A stretch of DNA of 64,000 nucleotides from Clavibacter michiganensis. Its GTDB lineage: Bacteria; Actinomycetota; Actinomycetes; Actinomycetales; Microbacteriaceae. The stretch covers positions 3,038,001-3,102,000 of the forward strand of contig MDHJ01000001.1 of NCBI GenBank assembly GCA_002150995.1, in the 5' to 3' direction. Position 1 is the first letter of the stretch. Each line of letters starts with the position of its first letter. Under the pieces are notes generated by a model. The model worked only from the letters and a program-made list of their open reading frames with translations. It was not told the DNA's origin and made no database searches. Made by a program: the position numbers and the translations under genes. Of the stretch, positions 44,341 through 53,250 are shown piece by piece.

Positions 44341-44376
44341 GACGACGGAAGGGCCCGGGGACGACGGAAGGGCCCG
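44341..44376. repeat. tandem duplication of terminator half-stem
   Basis: GACGACGGAAGGGCCCG occurs at 44341-44357 and again at 44360-44376. The second copy forms the distal arm of the ribosomal protein operon terminator; the first looks like a duplicated remnant. Confidence 0.75.
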
Positions 44377-44393
44377 CCGAGGCGGGCCCTTCC
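44366..44393 (-). terminator. terminator of the rplK-rplA operon
   Basis: Perfect 13-bp inverted repeat GGAAGGGCCCGCC / GGCGGGCCCTTCC directly downstream of rplA on the minus strand. Confidence 0.75.
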
Positions 44394-44430
44394 TGTGCTG
44401 CGGTCGTGCGGGCGCTCGCGCGCCGTGGGG

Positions 44431-45117
44431 CTAGATGGAGTTGACGTCCACCGGGATGCCGGGGCCGAAGGTCGTGGAGACCGTGGCCTTCTGCACGTAG
44501 CGGCCCTTCGAGGAGGACGGCTTGAGGCGGACGATCTCCTCGAGCGCGGCGCCCACGTTCTCGGAGAGCTGCTCGGGCGAGAAGCTCGCCTTGCCGACCA
44601 CGAAGTGGACGTTGGCGTGCTTGTCGACGCGGAACTCGATCTTGCCGCCCTTGATGTCGGACACCGCGCGCGCGACGTCCGGGGTGACCGTGCCGGTCTT
44701 GGGGTTGGGCATGAGGCCACGCGGTCCGAGGACCTTGCCGAGGCGTCCGACCTTGCCCATGAGCTCGGGCGTCGAGACGGCGGAGTCGAACGACGTGTAG
44801 CCGCCCGCCACCTTCTCGATGAGCTCGTCGCCGCCGACCTCGTCGGCGCCGGCGGCGATTGCCGCCTCGGCCGCGGGGCCCGTCGCGAAGACGATGACGC
44901 GGGCGGTCTTGCCGGTACCGTGAGGAAGGATGACGGTGCCGCGGACCATCTGGTCTGCCTTGCGGGGGTCGACGCCGAGCTTGAGCGCGACCTCGACGGT
45001 GCTGTCGAACTTGCTGGAACCGGTCTCGCGCGCGAGCTCGACGGCCTCGGAGGCGGTGTACGCCTTCGTCGCGTCGATCTTCTCGGCTGCGGCCCGGTAG
45101 GCCTTTGACTTCGCCAT
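44431..45117 (-). CDS. rplA: 50S ribosomal protein L1
   Basis: L1 stalk protein of the large ribosomal subunit, 228 residues, full length. Signature [22 protein letters not shown] and the C-terminal [15 protein letters not shown] are typical. Binds 23S rRNA and, as a repressor, its own mRNA. Follows rplK in the usual order. Confidence 0.98.
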   Translation of the reverse strand: MAKSKAYRAAAEKIDATKAYTASEAVELARETGSSKFDSTVEVALKLGVDPRKADQMVRGTVILPHGTGKTARVIVFATGPAAEAAIAAGADEVGGDELIEKVAGGYTSFDSAVSTPELMGKVGRLGKVLGPRGLMPNPKTGTVTPDVARAVSDIKGGKIEFRVDKHANVHFVVGKASFSPEQLSENVGAALEEIVRLKPSSSKGRYVQKATVSTTFGPGIPVDVNSI

Positions 45118-45216
45118 GTTCTTCTCCTGTTTCGAGAGTGCGGTTGATGTGAGCCTGGCTGGCTCTCCCGCGTGATGCTGGAGCGGATCCCGGTCGGGCT
45201 CCGCGGGTGGTGGAGG

Positions 45217-45648
45217 CTAGGCCTCGACCGTGATGCCCATGGAGCGGGCGGTGCCGGCGATGATCTTCGCCGCGGCGTCGATGTCGTTGGCGTTGAGGTC
45301 GGCCTGCTTCTGCTCGGCGATCTCGCGGACCTGGTCCATCGTGAGCTTCGCGACCTTGACCGTGTGCGGCGTGCCCGAGCCCTTGGCGACTCCGGCGGCC
45401 TTCTTGATGAGCTCCGCGGCCGGGGGCGTCTTGAGGATGAACGTGAACGTCCGGTCCTCGTAGACGGTGATCTCGACGGGGATGACGTTCCCGCGCTGAG
45501 CCTCGGTCTGGGCGTTGTACGCCTTGCAGAACTCCATGATGTTGACGCCGTGCTGTCCCAGCGCCGGCCCGATGGGCGGTGCGGGGTTGGCGGCGCCGGC
45601 CTTGATCTGCAGCTTGATCAGACCCGTGACCTTCTTCTTCGGTGCCAT
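45217..45648 (-). CDS. rplK: 50S ribosomal protein L11
   Basis: GTPase-centre ribosomal protein of 143 residues: [20 protein letters not shown], proline-rich [24 protein letters not shown] and C-terminal [14 protein letters not shown]. Site of thiopeptide action in general. Operon with rplA; preceded by nusG. Confidence 0.98.
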   Translation of the reverse strand: MAPKKKVTGLIKLQIKAGAANPAPPIGPALGQHGVNIMEFCKAYNAQTEAQRGNVIPVEITVYEDRTFTFILKTPPAAELIKKAAGVAKGSGTPHTVKVAKLTMDQVREIAEQKQADLNANDIDAAAKIIAGTARSMGITVEA

Positions 45649-45680
45649 TTCTCTTCCTTCTCCTTGATTGCTAGATCGAG

Positions 45681-45696
45681 CGGGCCGCGCGGCCCG
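45681..45696 (-). terminator. short hairpin between nusG and rplK
   Basis: CGGGCC-GCGC-GGCCCG self-complementary sequence just after the nusG stop; may attenuate read-through into rplK-rplA. Confidence 0.35.
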
Positions 45697-45701
45697 ACCG
45701 C

Positions 45702-46754
45702 CTAGAGCTTGGTGACCTGGTCGAAGCTGAGCTCGACCGGGGTCTCGCGCTCGAACAGGGAGACGAGGACCGTGAGCTTGCCGCTCTCGGGCTTGATCTC
45801 GCTGATGGAGCCGGGGAGGCCCGCGAACGAGCCCTCCTTGATCGTGATGGTCTCGCCGATCTCGAAGTCGACCTCGGCGGCGACGACGCGCTGCGCCTGG
45901 CCGCCCTTGGTGGGCTGGCCCTTGACCTGCGCCACCTCCTTGATCTCGACGAGGCTCTTCAGCATGGAGAAGGCCTCCTCGAACCGCAGGGGCGTGGGGT
46001 TGTGGGCGTTGCCCACGAAGCCCGTGACGCCGGGGGTGTGGCGGACGACCGACCAGCTGTCCTCGTTGAGGCTCATGCGCACCAGCACGTAGCCGGGGAT
46101 GCGCACGCGGTTGACCATCTTGCGCTGGCCGTTCTTGATCTCGACGACGTCCTCCATCGGGACCTCGATCTGGTAGATGTCATCCTCCATGTTGAGCGAC
46201 ACCATGCGGTTCTCGATGTTGCTCTTCACGCGGCGCTCGAAGCCCGCGTAGGAGTGGATGACGTACCACTTGCCGGGCTTGGAGCGGAGCTCCTTGCGGA
46301 AGTCCTCGTAGGGGTCGACCTCGGGGGCGTCCTCGTCCGCCGCGGCCGCGTCGGCCGTGACCTCGTCGGGCACCAGGTCGGCCTCGGCCTCCGCGACGTC
46401 CTCGGCGGTGGCGGGCGTGACCTCGGCGGGCTCGAGCGCCTCCTCGGCTGCCTCCTCCTCCGCCTCGTCGTCGGTCGCCTCGACGGCGGCCTCGGCCTCG
46501 TCGGCGGAGTCGATGTCGAGCGCGTCCTCGACGATGGCGTCGGCCTCGGGGTCGTCGACGGACTCCATCGCGTCGAGCGCGGCCGTCAGGTCGGTCTCGA
46601 CGTCGTCGCCCTCGACGTGCAGGGCGGTGTGCTCCGCCGCGTCCGAGCTGCCCTCGGATGCGGTGGTGACGGAACCCTCCTGGGCCTCGTCCACCTCGGA
46701 GGACTGCTCCGCCGCGGGGGCGAGGTCGACGTCGTCGCGCTTGCTCTCAGCCAA
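45702..46754 (-). CDS. nusG: transcription termination/antitermination factor NusG
   Basis: A 350-residue NusG. Residues 1-155 form an unusually long Asp/Glu/Ala-rich, probably disordered extension. The NGN domain starts near 161 ([20 protein letters not shown]) with IPGYVLVRM and TPGVTGFVG, and a C-terminal KOW domain has [22 protein letters not shown]. It binds RNA polymerase and Rho or ribosomes. Located between secE and rplK as in most bacteria. Confidence 0.96.
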   Translation of the reverse strand: MAESKRDDVDLAPAAEQSSEVDEAQEGSVTTASEGSSDAAEHTALHVEGDDVETDLTAALDAMESVDDPEADAIVEDALDIDSADEAEAAVEATDDEAEEEAAEEALEPAEVTPATAEDVAEAEADLVPDEVTADAAAADEDAPEVDPYEDFRKELRSKPGKWYVIHSYAGFERRVKSNIENRMVSLNMEDDIYQIEVPMEDVVEIKNGQRKMVNRVRIPGYVLVRMSLNEDSWSVVRHTPGVTGFVGNAHNPTPLRFEEAFSMLKSLVEIKEVAQVKGQPTKGGQAQRVVAAEVDFEIGETITIKEGSFAGLPGSISEIKPESGKLTVLVSLFERETPVELSFDQVTKL

Positions 46755-46937
46755 TGGATCTACTTCCCTCGTTCTTCGTCGTGCATGTACGTCTCGTGCC
46801 GTGCGGCTCCGGCACGCGCGGAGGCGGATCGATGCGACCCGCCGCGCTCCCGGCCCTCGTGCGCCGCGGCGCGGGGGCCCGTGGACCCCGTGCGACCGCC
46901 GTCCGGTCCGTGCCGCCCCCGTGCGGAGGCCCCGGTG

Positions 46938-47210
46938 CTAGGCGCCGTTGCCGAACACCACGATGGCGAGGTACCCGAACAGCTGGTCGAGGAGCGAGAC
47001 GATCACCATCATCACGATGACGAAGGCCAGGACCACTCCCGTGAACGTGAGCAGCTCCTTGCGGGTGGGGGTGACCACCTTCTTGAGCTCCTGCACGACC
47101 TGCTTGATGAAGAGCACCAGCCGGGCGAAGGGGTTGCGTCGCGCGTCCCGCTGCTCGCGAGCCTGCGCGACGATCTCCTCGCTCGGCTCGTCGACGATCT
47201 TCCGCGCCAC
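46938..47210 (-). CDS. secE: preprotein translocase subunit SecE
   Basis: A 90-residue single-helix SecYEG subunit. Amphipathic FARLVLFIKQVVQELKKVVTPTRKELLTFTGVVLAFVIVMMVIVSLLDQLFGYL is the canonical SecE helix-hinge-helix. Lies between tRNA-Trp and nusG. Confidence 0.95.
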   Translation of the reverse strand: MARKIVDEPSEEIVAQAREQRDARRNPFARLVLFIKQVVQELKKVVTPTRKELLTFTGVVLAFVIVMMVIVSLLDQLFGYLAIVVFGNGA

Positions 47211-47296
47211 GCGTGGGTCCCTTCCTGCATTGCTCGGCGCCTCCCGGAGTTCGGGCGAGCCGCGATGGGCCGCGTCCGTGGACGCGGATCATCTAG

Positions 47297-47369
47297 CAGG
47301 GCGGACAGGACTCGAACCTGCAACCTGCGGTTTTGGAGACCGCTGCTCTACCAATTGAGCCACCACCCT
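47297..47369 (-). tRNA. tRNA-Trp(CCA)
   Basis: Acceptor AGGGTGG/CCGCCCT, anticodon stem GCGGT/ACCGC with loop CTCCAAA (anticodon CCA), T-arm GCAGG-TTCGAGT-CCTGT, discriminator G. CCA is not encoded. Placement before secE-nusG is common in Actinobacteria. Confidence 0.95.
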
Positions 47370-47559
47370 CTGCGTCGGCGCCCGCCTGCCCTTGCACCCC
47401 ACCACCGTGCGAGCACGGACGGAAGAGGGCGCGGAAGAGCATGGCGGAGATACCGACCCGGACGAGTGTACCAGCATCCGCGCCCGCACGGTCCGGACCC
47501 CCGTCCGGCGGGCGTCGGCGCCCGCGTGGCGCGCCGTCCGGATCCCTATGCTCGCAGGT

Positions 47560-48777
47560 ATGTCCGAACCGCAGAGCACCGTCCCCCTCAGCCGCGTCTC
47601 CACCCGCATCGGATCCATCGCCGAGTCCGCGACCCTCAAGGTCGACGGCAAGGCCAAGGCCCTGCAGGCTGCCGGGCGTCCCGTGATCAGCTTCGCGGCG
47701 GGCGAGCCCGACTTCCCGACGCCCGACTACGTGGTCGAGGCCGCGGTCGAGGCCGCCCGGGATCCCCGCAACCACCGCTACACCGCCGCCGCCGGCCTCC
47801 CCGACCTCCGGGAGGCGATCGCCGACAAGACGCGCGCCTCCTCCGGCCTCGACGTGGGGATCGACCGGATCATCGTCACCAACGGCGGCAAGCAGGCCGT
47901 GTACCAGGCGTTCCAGACGCTGCTCGACCAGGGCGACGAGGTGCTCGTCCCCACGCCGTACTGGACCACCTACCCCGAGGCCATCCGGCTCGCGGGCGGC
48001 GTCCCCGTCGACGTGTTCGCGGGCGCCGACCAGGGCTACCTCGTCACCGTCGAGCAGCTCGAGGCCGCATGGACCCCGCGCACGAAGGTGCTGCTGTTCG
48101 TCTCGCCCTCCAACCCCACGGGCGCCGTCCACTCCCGGGAGCAGACGCGCGAGATCGGCGAGTGGGCCGATGCCAAGGGCCTCTGGGTGATCAGCGACGA
48201 GATCTACCAGGACCTCGTCTACGACGGGGCCGAGGCCGCGAGCATCGTCGACGTCGTGCCGGCGCTGGCCGACCGCACGATCCTCGTCAACGGCGTCGCC
48301 AAGACCTACGCGATGACCGGCTGGCGCGTGGGGTGGATGGTCGGCCCCGCCGACGCCATCAAGGCCGCGGGCAACCTGCAGTCGCACCTCTCCTCCAACG
48401 TCTCCAACGTCTCGCAGCGCGCGGCCGTCGCGGCGCTCCGCGGCCCGCGCGACACCGTCGACCGGATGCGGGAGGCGTTCGACCGCCGCCGCCGCACGAT
48501 CGTCGCCGAGCTCGACGCCATCCCGGGCTTCGTCACGCCGACGCCGCAGGGCGCGTTCTACGTCTACCCGGACGTCACGGGTCTGTTCGGACGCGAGATC
48601 GACGGCGTCACGCCCACCAGCTCGCTCGAGGTCGCCGACCTCCTGCTGGAGAAGGCCGAGGTCGCGGCGGTGCCCGGCGAGGCGTTCGGCCCGAGCGGGT
48701 TCCTGCGCTTCAGCTACGCGCTCGGCGACGAGGCGCTGCTCGAGGGCGTGCGGCGGATCCGCGACCTGCTGGCCTGA
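47560..48777 (+). CDS. pyridoxal-phosphate aminotransferase (aspartate aminotransferase type)
   Basis: Class I aminotransferase, 405 residues. Substrate loop [18 protein letters not shown]-stacking [32 protein letters not shown] and the PLP lysine in [16 protein letters not shown]. Most like aspartate/prephenate aminotransferases of the Ib group. Divergent from tRNA-Trp; in Microbacteriaceae this gene commonly lies here. Confidence 0.93.
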   Translation: MSEPQSTVPLSRVSTRIGSIAESATLKVDGKAKALQAAGRPVISFAAGEPDFPTPDYVVEAAVEAARDPRNHRYTAAAGLPDLREAIADKTRASSGLDVGIDRIIVTNGGKQAVYQAFQTLLDQGDEVLVPTPYWTTYPEAIRLAGGVPVDVFAGADQGYLVTVEQLEAAWTPRTKVLLFVSPSNPTGAVHSREQTREIGEWADAKGLWVISDEIYQDLVYDGAEAASIVDVVPALADRTILVNGVAKTYAMTGWRVGWMVGPADAIKAAGNLQSHLSSNVSNVSQRAAVAALRGPRDTVDRMREAFDRRRRTIVAELDAIPGFVTPTPQGAFYVYPDVTGLFGREIDGVTPTSSLEVADLLLEKAEVAAVPGEAFGPSGFLRFSYALGDEALLEGVRRIRDLLA

Positions 48778-48780
48778 TCC

Positions 48781-48806
48781 GGCCGCCCGGCCGACGCCGG
48801 GCGGCC
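48781..48806. terminator. bidirectional hairpin between aminotransferase and murB
   Basis: 10-bp stem GGCCGCCCGG / CCGGGCGGCC with a 6-base loop between convergent genes. Confidence 0.6.
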
Positions 48807-48825
48807 CAGGCGGGTCGGCCCTCCC

Positions 48826-49980
48826 CTAGAGGGAGAGGCCGACCAGCACGGGCTCCGGCTGCAGGATCACGCCGTGCTCGCTCATGACCCGGCCCTGCAC
48901 GTAGCGCGCGAGGGCGGCGACCTCCTCGGCGGTGGCGGTGCCGCGGTTGGTGAGCGCGAGCGTGTGCTTCGAGGAGACCGCGGCGCCCGATCCCGGCAGC
49001 CGGAAGCCGCGTTGCACGCCCGAGCGCTCGATGAGCCACGCGGCGCTGAGCTTCACGGCAGCGGGCTCGCGACGGCGGCGCGCGACGGCCTCGCGCTCGA
49101 TCGCCTCCGCGACCTCCCACTGGTCGCCGAGCGGGACGACGAGGTCCTCGGGCGGGTCCTCCTGCGGCCAGCGCGGGGCATCGGCCGGCAGCGTGCGGGC
49201 GAAGGCGGCGCTGACGATCGGGTTCGTGAAGAAGGAGCCCGCGCTCCACGTGTCGTGGTCGGCGTCGTCGAGCACCATGCCCTTGGACGCGCGGAGCGCC
49301 AGCACCGTCTCGCGCACCCGGGCGACCGGCACGCGGTCCCCGAGCTCGACGCCGAGGGCGCCCGCCAGCTGCGCGTACGCCACCGGCAGGCCGAGCGCGT
49401 CGGGGCCCTCGCCCCGCGCGAGCGCGAAGTCCACCGCGAGCACGACGCCCGCGCGGCCGCGCTTCAGCGACGACGTGCGGTACCCGAGCCCGAGGTCGGC
49501 GGCGCTCAGGCGCTCCACCTCGCCCGTCTCGTAGTCGAGGAAGTCGACGGCCTCGAGGACGTCGGCGACCTCCTGGCCGTACGCGCCGATGTTCTGCACC
49601 GGGGAGGCGCCGGTCGACCCCGGGATCCCGGAGAGCGCCTCGAGGCCCGCGAGGCCGTCGGCCACGGTGCGCTCCACGAGCGCGTCCCACGGCTCGCCGG
49701 CCTGCACGCGCACGAGCACGGTCCCGTCGGGGCGCTCCTCGCCGACCTCGACGCCGCGCGTCGCGATGCGGACGACCGTCCCCGCGATCCCCTCGTCGGA
49801 GACCAGGGTGTTGGAGCCGCCGCCGAGGACCACCCAGTCCTCGCCGACGGACCACAGGCCGAGCAGCGTGTCGACGAGCTCGTCGCGCTCGCTCACGGTC
49901 ACGAGCTCCTCCGCAGGGCCGCCGACGCGGAGCGTCGTGAGGTCGGCGAGCGGGGCGTCGCGGTGGGTCTGGATCGTCAC
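48826..49980 (-). CDS. murB: UDP-N-acetylmuramate dehydrogenase
   Basis: FAD enzyme of peptidoglycan synthesis reducing UDP-GlcNAc-enolpyruvate; 384 residues. FAD-binding TLRVGGPAEELVTV and LGGGSNTLVSDEGIAG; substrate loop GIPGSTGASPVQNIGAYGQE; catalytic Ser in SAGSFFTNPIVS; C-terminal KHTLALTNRGTATAEEV. It is a type I-like MurB, full length. Next to a dehydratase pair as often seen in Actinobacteria. Confidence 0.96.
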   Translation of the reverse strand: MTIQTHRDAPLADLTTLRVGGPAEELVTVSERDELVDTLLGLWSVGEDWVVLGGGSNTLVSDEGIAGTVVRIATRGVEVGEERPDGTVLVRVQAGEPWDALVERTVADGLAGLEALSGIPGSTGASPVQNIGAYGQEVADVLEAVDFLDYETGEVERLSAADLGLGYRTSSLKRGRAGVVLAVDFALARGEGPDALGLPVAYAQLAGALGVELGDRVPVARVRETVLALRASKGMVLDDADHDTWSAGSFFTNPIVSAAFARTLPADAPRWPQEDPPEDLVVPLGDQWEVAEAIEREAVARRRREPAAVKLSAAWLIERSGVQRGFRLPGSGAAVSSKHTLALTNRGTATAEEVAALARYVQGRVMSEHGVILQPEPVLVGLSL

Positions 49981-49987
49981 GGGTGCC

Positions 49988-50425
49988 CTACGCCAGCCGG
50001 ACGTGCGCCTGCGCGCGGCCGAGAACCGTCTTGCCGTCGACCGAGGCGGCGATGTCGATGCGGACGGTCCCCGCCTCGGGGTCGATCGCGCCGACCTTGG
50101 CGACGATCGTCATGTGCTGCCCGTCGGCGGGATCCACGACCACGGGCCGCGTGAAGCGCACGCCGTACGCGACGATGCGGGCCGGGTCGCCCGCCCAGTC
50201 GGCGACGGGCTGCACGGCCTGGCCCATGGTGAGCATGCCGTGCGCCAGCACGCCCGGGAGCCCGACCGACGCGGCGACGTCGTCGCGGTAGTGGATGGGG
50301 TTGAAGTCGCCCGATGCGCCCGCGTAGCGGACGAGGGAGTCGCGCGTGAGGTGGAGGGAGCGCTCGGCGACGACGTCGCCCACCGCGAGGTCGGCCAGCA
50401 CGGGCACGGCGGATGCCGCGCTCAC
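49988..50425 (-). CDS. MaoC family (R)-hydratase/dehydratase, HadB-like
   Basis: Hot-dog fold enzyme of 145 residues. Hydratase 2 motif YAGASGDFNPIHYRDDVAASVGLPGVLAHGMLTMG carries the catalytic Asp and His. Its ATG overlaps the stop of the upstream FAS1-dehydratase-like gene; the two probably form a heterodimer like mycobacterial HadAB, with fatty acyl substrates. Confidence 0.9.
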   Translation of the reverse strand: MSAASAVPVLADLAVGDVVAERSLHLTRDSLVRYAGASGDFNPIHYRDDVAASVGLPGVLAHGMLTMGQAVQPVADWAGDPARIVAYGVRFTRPVVVDPADGQHMTIVAKVGAIDPEAGTVRIDIAASVDGKTVLGRAQAHVRLA

Positions 50426-50871
50426 GCGTCGTCCCCCCGCACCACGAGGGTCGAGACGGCGGTGACGACATGGGCACCCGACTCGTCGACCATGGCGGAC
50501 TCGGCCGTCACCATGGAGTTGCCGCCGAGCGACGCCACCTTGGTGACGGTCAGCGTGGCGGTGAGCTCGTCGCCCGCGACCACGGGGCGCGTGTACGTGA
50601 ACGCCTGCTCGCCGTGCACGACGCGGCTGAAGTCGATGCCGGCGTCGGGCTCCGCGAGGAGCTGCGCGAGCGTCGCCTCCTGCACCACGACGGGGAACGT
50701 GCTCGGCGCGACCACGTCGGCGTGGCCCGCGGCGCGCGCGGCCTCGGGGTCGAGGTGGACGGGGTGGGTGGCGCCGACGGCGCGGGCGAACTCGCGCACC
50801 TTCTCGCGGCCCACCAGGTACGGGGCGGCGGCGGGGAGCACGCGACCCTGGATGTCTGGATTCACTGGCAC
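50422..50871 (-). CDS. FAS1-like dehydratase domain protein, HadA-like
   Basis: A 149-residue hot-dog protein: KVREFARAVGATHPVHLDPEAARAAGHADVVAPSTFPVVV and ELTATLTVTKVASLGGNSMVTAESAMVDESGAHV are typical of the UPF0336/HadA family. It lacks the full catalytic Asp/His pair, which the coupled MaoC protein supplies. Two in-frame GTG starts six bases apart are possible (50871 or 50865). Confidence 0.88.
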   Translation of the reverse strand: MPVNPDIQGRVLPAAAPYLVGREKVREFARAVGATHPVHLDPEAARAAGHADVVAPSTFPVVVQEATLAQLLAEPDAGIDFSRVVHGEQAFTYTRPVVAGDELTATLTVTKVASLGGNSMVTAESAMVDESGAHVVTAVSTLVVRGDDA

Positions 50872-50943
50872 CGGACGATCCTACGCGGCGGGCCCCGGAG
50901 CGCCCTCGGCGGCGCTGATCGGGAACGCCGCGGGTACGCGAGA

Positions 50944-50976
50944 GCCCCGGCCCCCACTTCTCGTGGGGACCGGGGC
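50944..50976 (-). terminator. terminator after the 28-aa peptide gene
   Basis: Long imperfect stem GCCCCGG-(C)CCCAC / GTGGGG-(A)CCGGGGC with TTCT loop, about 36 bases after the peptide stop on the minus strand; may also serve no other gene, since the next genes lie upstream on the same strand. Confidence 0.6.
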
Positions 50977-51011
50977 CCGGTTCGCGATGCCGCCGGAGCG
51001 GGATCAGCTGC

Positions 51012-51098
51012 CTACTGGCAGGAGTCGCACTGCAGGAGCTCCATGGGGTCGACGGGGATCGCGTAGCCGCCGACGGAGTCGTTGTTGTCGTAGTCCAT
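51012..51098 (-). CDS. 28-aa peptide ending LQCDSCQ
   Basis: MDYDNNDSVGGYAIPVDPME followed by LLQCDSCQ. Acidic N-terminal half, then a conserved-looking VDPMELLQCDSCQ with CxxC near the end. It has an excellent AGGAGG site six bases before ATG, a near-consensus promoter about 140 bases upstream and its own terminator, so it looks like a strongly and independently expressed gene. There is no signal peptide. It could be a RiPP precursor, a signalling peptide or a redox/metal peptide; no modification enzyme is adjacent. Confidence 0.7.
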   Translation of the reverse strand: MDYDNNDSVGGYAIPVDPMELLQCDSCQ

Positions 51099-51240
51099 GT
51101 GTGCCTCCTGGTGCGTCGTGTCGGGAGCCGCCGGTCGCGGTTCCTCAGGTCTCGGTGCTCGCAGCTCCGTGGCCTCCCGGAACCGCGTCGATGCGGGTCC
51201 CGGGTTGCTCGGCCACCTGGTGGGGCGGCGAGGTCTCCAC

Positions 51241-51268
51241 TATATAACCCGAACTACAGACCTGTCAT
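51241..51268 (-). promoter_or_regulatory. near-consensus sigma-70 promoter for the 28-aa peptide gene
   Basis: On the minus strand ATGACA (51268-51263) is followed after 16-18 bases by TATATA/TATAGT (51246-51239). This is unusually AT-rich for this genome. It predicts a leader of about 130 bases. Confidence 0.65.
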
Positions 51269-51270
51269 TC

Positions 51271-51284
51271 CACTACATCTAGTG
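51271..51284. promoter_or_regulatory. inverted repeat next to the peptide promoter
   Basis: CACTA-CATC-TAGTG (plus strand) is a perfect 5-bp inverted repeat immediately upstream of the -35 box of the peptide promoter, a likely activator site. Confidence 0.4.
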
Positions 51285-51451
51285 TTTCGGCGTGTCGCGG
51301 CGCCTTCCGCGCGATCATGCGGATCCGCGCTCGCGGACCGGATCGAGAGCTTGCGCGAGCCCGGCGTGTCGCCCAGGAGGAGTCCCGCCGGAGGTGCCGC
51401 GGCCCCCGGCCGACCCGCGCCCGGGACGGCTCCCGGATCCGTCCGGAGACA

Positions 51452-51490
51452 CACGAGGGCCGCCGCGAACGCGTCGCAGCGGCCCTCGTG
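51452..51490 (-). terminator. terminator of the 63-aa hypothetical gene
   Basis: Perfect 12-bp stem CACGAGGGCCGC / GCGGCCCTCGTG with a 15-base loop, just after the stop on the minus strand. Confidence 0.6.
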
Positions 51491-51512
51491 CGCTCGGTGC
51501 GCGGGATGCGGA

Positions 51513-51704
51513 TCAGGCGTCGCCTTCGCGCGCCTCCTTCTCCGCCTCGGACTCGCTGGCGGTGTAGTCGCCGCCGGTGGACGCCTCGCGGCGCTCCTCG
51601 TCGTGCGCGTCGGGGACGGGGTTGCCCTGGGTCTTGTAGAGCACGTCGTCGTGCTCGGCGCCCGCGGCGTGGTCGGGGTGGTCGGGGGATTCGTGGTGGG
51701 TCAT
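51513..51704 (-). CDS. hypothetical hydrophilic protein, 63 aa
   Basis: Highly charged, disordered protein (MTHHESPDHPDHAAGAEHDD ... EAEKEAREGDA) with five histidines near the N-terminus. Small acidic proteins of this kind are common in Microbacteriaceae, sometimes stress-related. It is followed by its own hairpin terminator, which supports it as a real gene. Confidence 0.6.
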   Translation of the reverse strand: MTHHESPDHPDHAAGAEHDDVLYKTQGNPVPDAHDEERREASTGGDYTASESEAEKEAREGDA

Positions 51705-51767
51705 GCCCGGAGGCTACGCCCGGCGCGTGCCGTACCGGAAGCGCGGGATCCGCTGGGGCATGAGGAA

Positions 51768-51802
51768 AGGCCCCGGAACCTGGCGAGAGGTGTCCGGGGC
51801 CT
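51768..51802 (-). terminator. terminator of tRNA-Met
   Basis: 10-bp stem AGGCCCCGGA / TCCGGGGCCT with a 15-base loop, about 40 bases after the tRNA-Met 3' end on the minus strand. Confidence 0.6.
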
Positions 51803-51839
51803 ATCGAGGAGGACGGACCGCGGAGGATCCGTGCTTCCG

Positions 51840-51913
51840 TAGCGGGAGCGGGACTTGAACCCGCGACACCACGATTATGAGCCGTGTGCTCTAACCACCT
51901 GAGCTACCCCGCC
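51840..51913 (-). tRNA. tRNA-Met(CAT)
   Basis: Acceptor GGCGGGG/TCCCGCT, D-arm AGCTCAGGTGGTTAGAGC, anticodon stem CACGG/TCGTG with loop CTCATAA (anticodon CAT), T-arm GCGGG-TTCAAGT-CCCGC. The normal first acceptor pair indicates elongator Met; tRNA-Ile(CAU) is the alternative. CCA is not encoded. Confidence 0.92.
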
Positions 51914-51953
51914 ATGACCCCCGCCGGCGGCCGCGGCCGCTCGTGGAGGATCG

Positions 51954-52025
<72 letters not shown>

Positions 52026-52149
52026 GTGCCTGGGCGCGTCGGAGACGCGCTGGAACCCTACGACGATAGCAGGTCCGGGACCGCCCGCGAGACGCGCGAC
52101 GGCCCCGGACCGGGGCACGGCCGGCCCGGACGGGTCGGCCGGCAGGGCA

Positions 52150-53088
52150 TCAGACGGCGGACAGGTCCCGGACCTCGTCGGCCGTCAGCTCGAGCTCGAC
52201 GGAGGCCAGGAGGTCGGGGAGCTGCGTGAGGTCGCGCGCGCTCGCGATCGGCGCGGTGACCGACGGCTGCGCCCGGAGCCAGGCGAGGGAGACGGTCGTG
52301 ACGCTGACACCGTGGTCGGCGGCGACGCGGTCGAGCACCTCGAGGAGGGCGCGGCCGTGGTCGTCGTAGTACTTCGAGGCGGCGCCGGCGCGCGGGCTGT
52401 CGACGTCCGCGCCGCGGTACTTGCCGGTGAGGAAGCCGCTCGCGAGGCCCGAGTACGGCGCCGAGGCGATGCCCTCGCGGATGAGCAGGTCGGCCAGCTC
52501 GCCCTCGTAGTCGTCGCGGGCGACGAGGTTGTAGCGGTTCTGCAGCACCTCGAAGCGGGCGATGCCGTCGCGGGCCGAGACGTCGAGGGCCGCCTGCAGG
52601 CGCTCCGCGGTGAAGTTGGAGGCGCCGATCGCGCGCACCTTCCCCTCCGTCACGAGCTCGGCGAGCGCGGTCACGGTCTCCTCGAGCGGCGTGTCCTGGT
52701 CGTCGACGTGCGCGTAGTAGAGGTCGATCGCGTCCACGCCCAGTCGGCGGAGGCTGGCCTCCACGCCGCGGCGGACGCTGTCGCGCGAGGTGCCCTTCGC
52801 GGCCTCGAGCGAACCCACCTTGGTGGCGATGACGAGGTCGTCGGGACGGCCGCGCGACGCGAGCCAGCGGCCGATGATCTCCTCCGACTCGCCGCCGGAG
52901 TTGCCGGGCTTCCACGCGGAGTACACGTCCGCGGTGTCGATGAAGTTGCCGCCGGCCGCCGTGTAGGCGTCGAGGAGCCGGAACGAGGTCTCCTCGTCGG
53001 CGGTCCACCCGAAGACGTTGCCGCCGAAGGACAGGGGCAGCACCTCCAGGCCGCTGGATCCGAGGGGCACGCGTGCGGGGTTCGTCAT
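52150..53088 (-). CDS. aldo/keto reductase
   Basis: NADPH-dependent (beta/alpha)8 oxidoreductase, 312 residues. Catalytic Asp/Tyr in NFIDTADVYSAWKPG, Lys in VIATKVG, His in DLYYAHVDDQDTPLEET, and cofactor loop GASNFTAERLQAA. Close in type to YajO/general stress protein 69-like reductases. A second family member lies at 58134-59120 and shares much of the sequence pattern. Confidence 0.92.
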   Translation of the reverse strand: MTNPARVPLGSSGLEVLPLSFGGNVFGWTADEETSFRLLDAYTAAGGNFIDTADVYSAWKPGNSGGESEEIIGRWLASRGRPDDLVIATKVGSLEAAKGTSRDSVRRGVEASLRRLGVDAIDLYYAHVDDQDTPLEETVTALAELVTEGKVRAIGASNFTAERLQAALDVSARDGIARFEVLQNRYNLVARDDYEGELADLLIREGIASAPYSGLASGFLTGKYRGADVDSPRAGAASKYYDDHGRALLEVLDRVAADHGVSVTTVSLAWLRAQPSVTAPIASARDLTQLPDLLASVELELTADEVRDLSAV

Positions 53089-53250
53089 GACTGATCTCCT
53101 TCGTCCGGTGATGACGGCGGTGGCCGCCTCCAGGGTCAAGCCGTCGCGGGCGCCCGGCTATTCCGCGGCCACGCGCTCGGACGGCCGCGCCGGGCCCGCG
53201 CTCGCGACCCTCCGCGGGGTGGCCCGCCGCCCGTCGCCTAGGCTCGTCGC

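Larger units (their letters stand above)
51099..51512. other. long leader, promoter and gene-free stretch around the peptide gene
   Basis: 414 bases without a convincing gene. From right to left on the minus strand it holds the terminator of the 63-aa gene (51452-51490), about 150 bases in which I see nothing, the palindrome and promoter of the 28-aa peptide gene, and its ~130-base leader. Confidence 0.55.

Noticed and set aside
46002-48887. 961-codon plus-strand open frame
   Set aside because: Spans the antisense of nusG and secE, the tRNA-Trp and a shifted frame of the aminotransferase; not coding.
51254-51454. 66-codon minus-strand ORF upstream of the 28-aa peptide gene
   Set aside because: It runs through the promoter and inverted repeat of the peptide gene and lacks a ribosome site.
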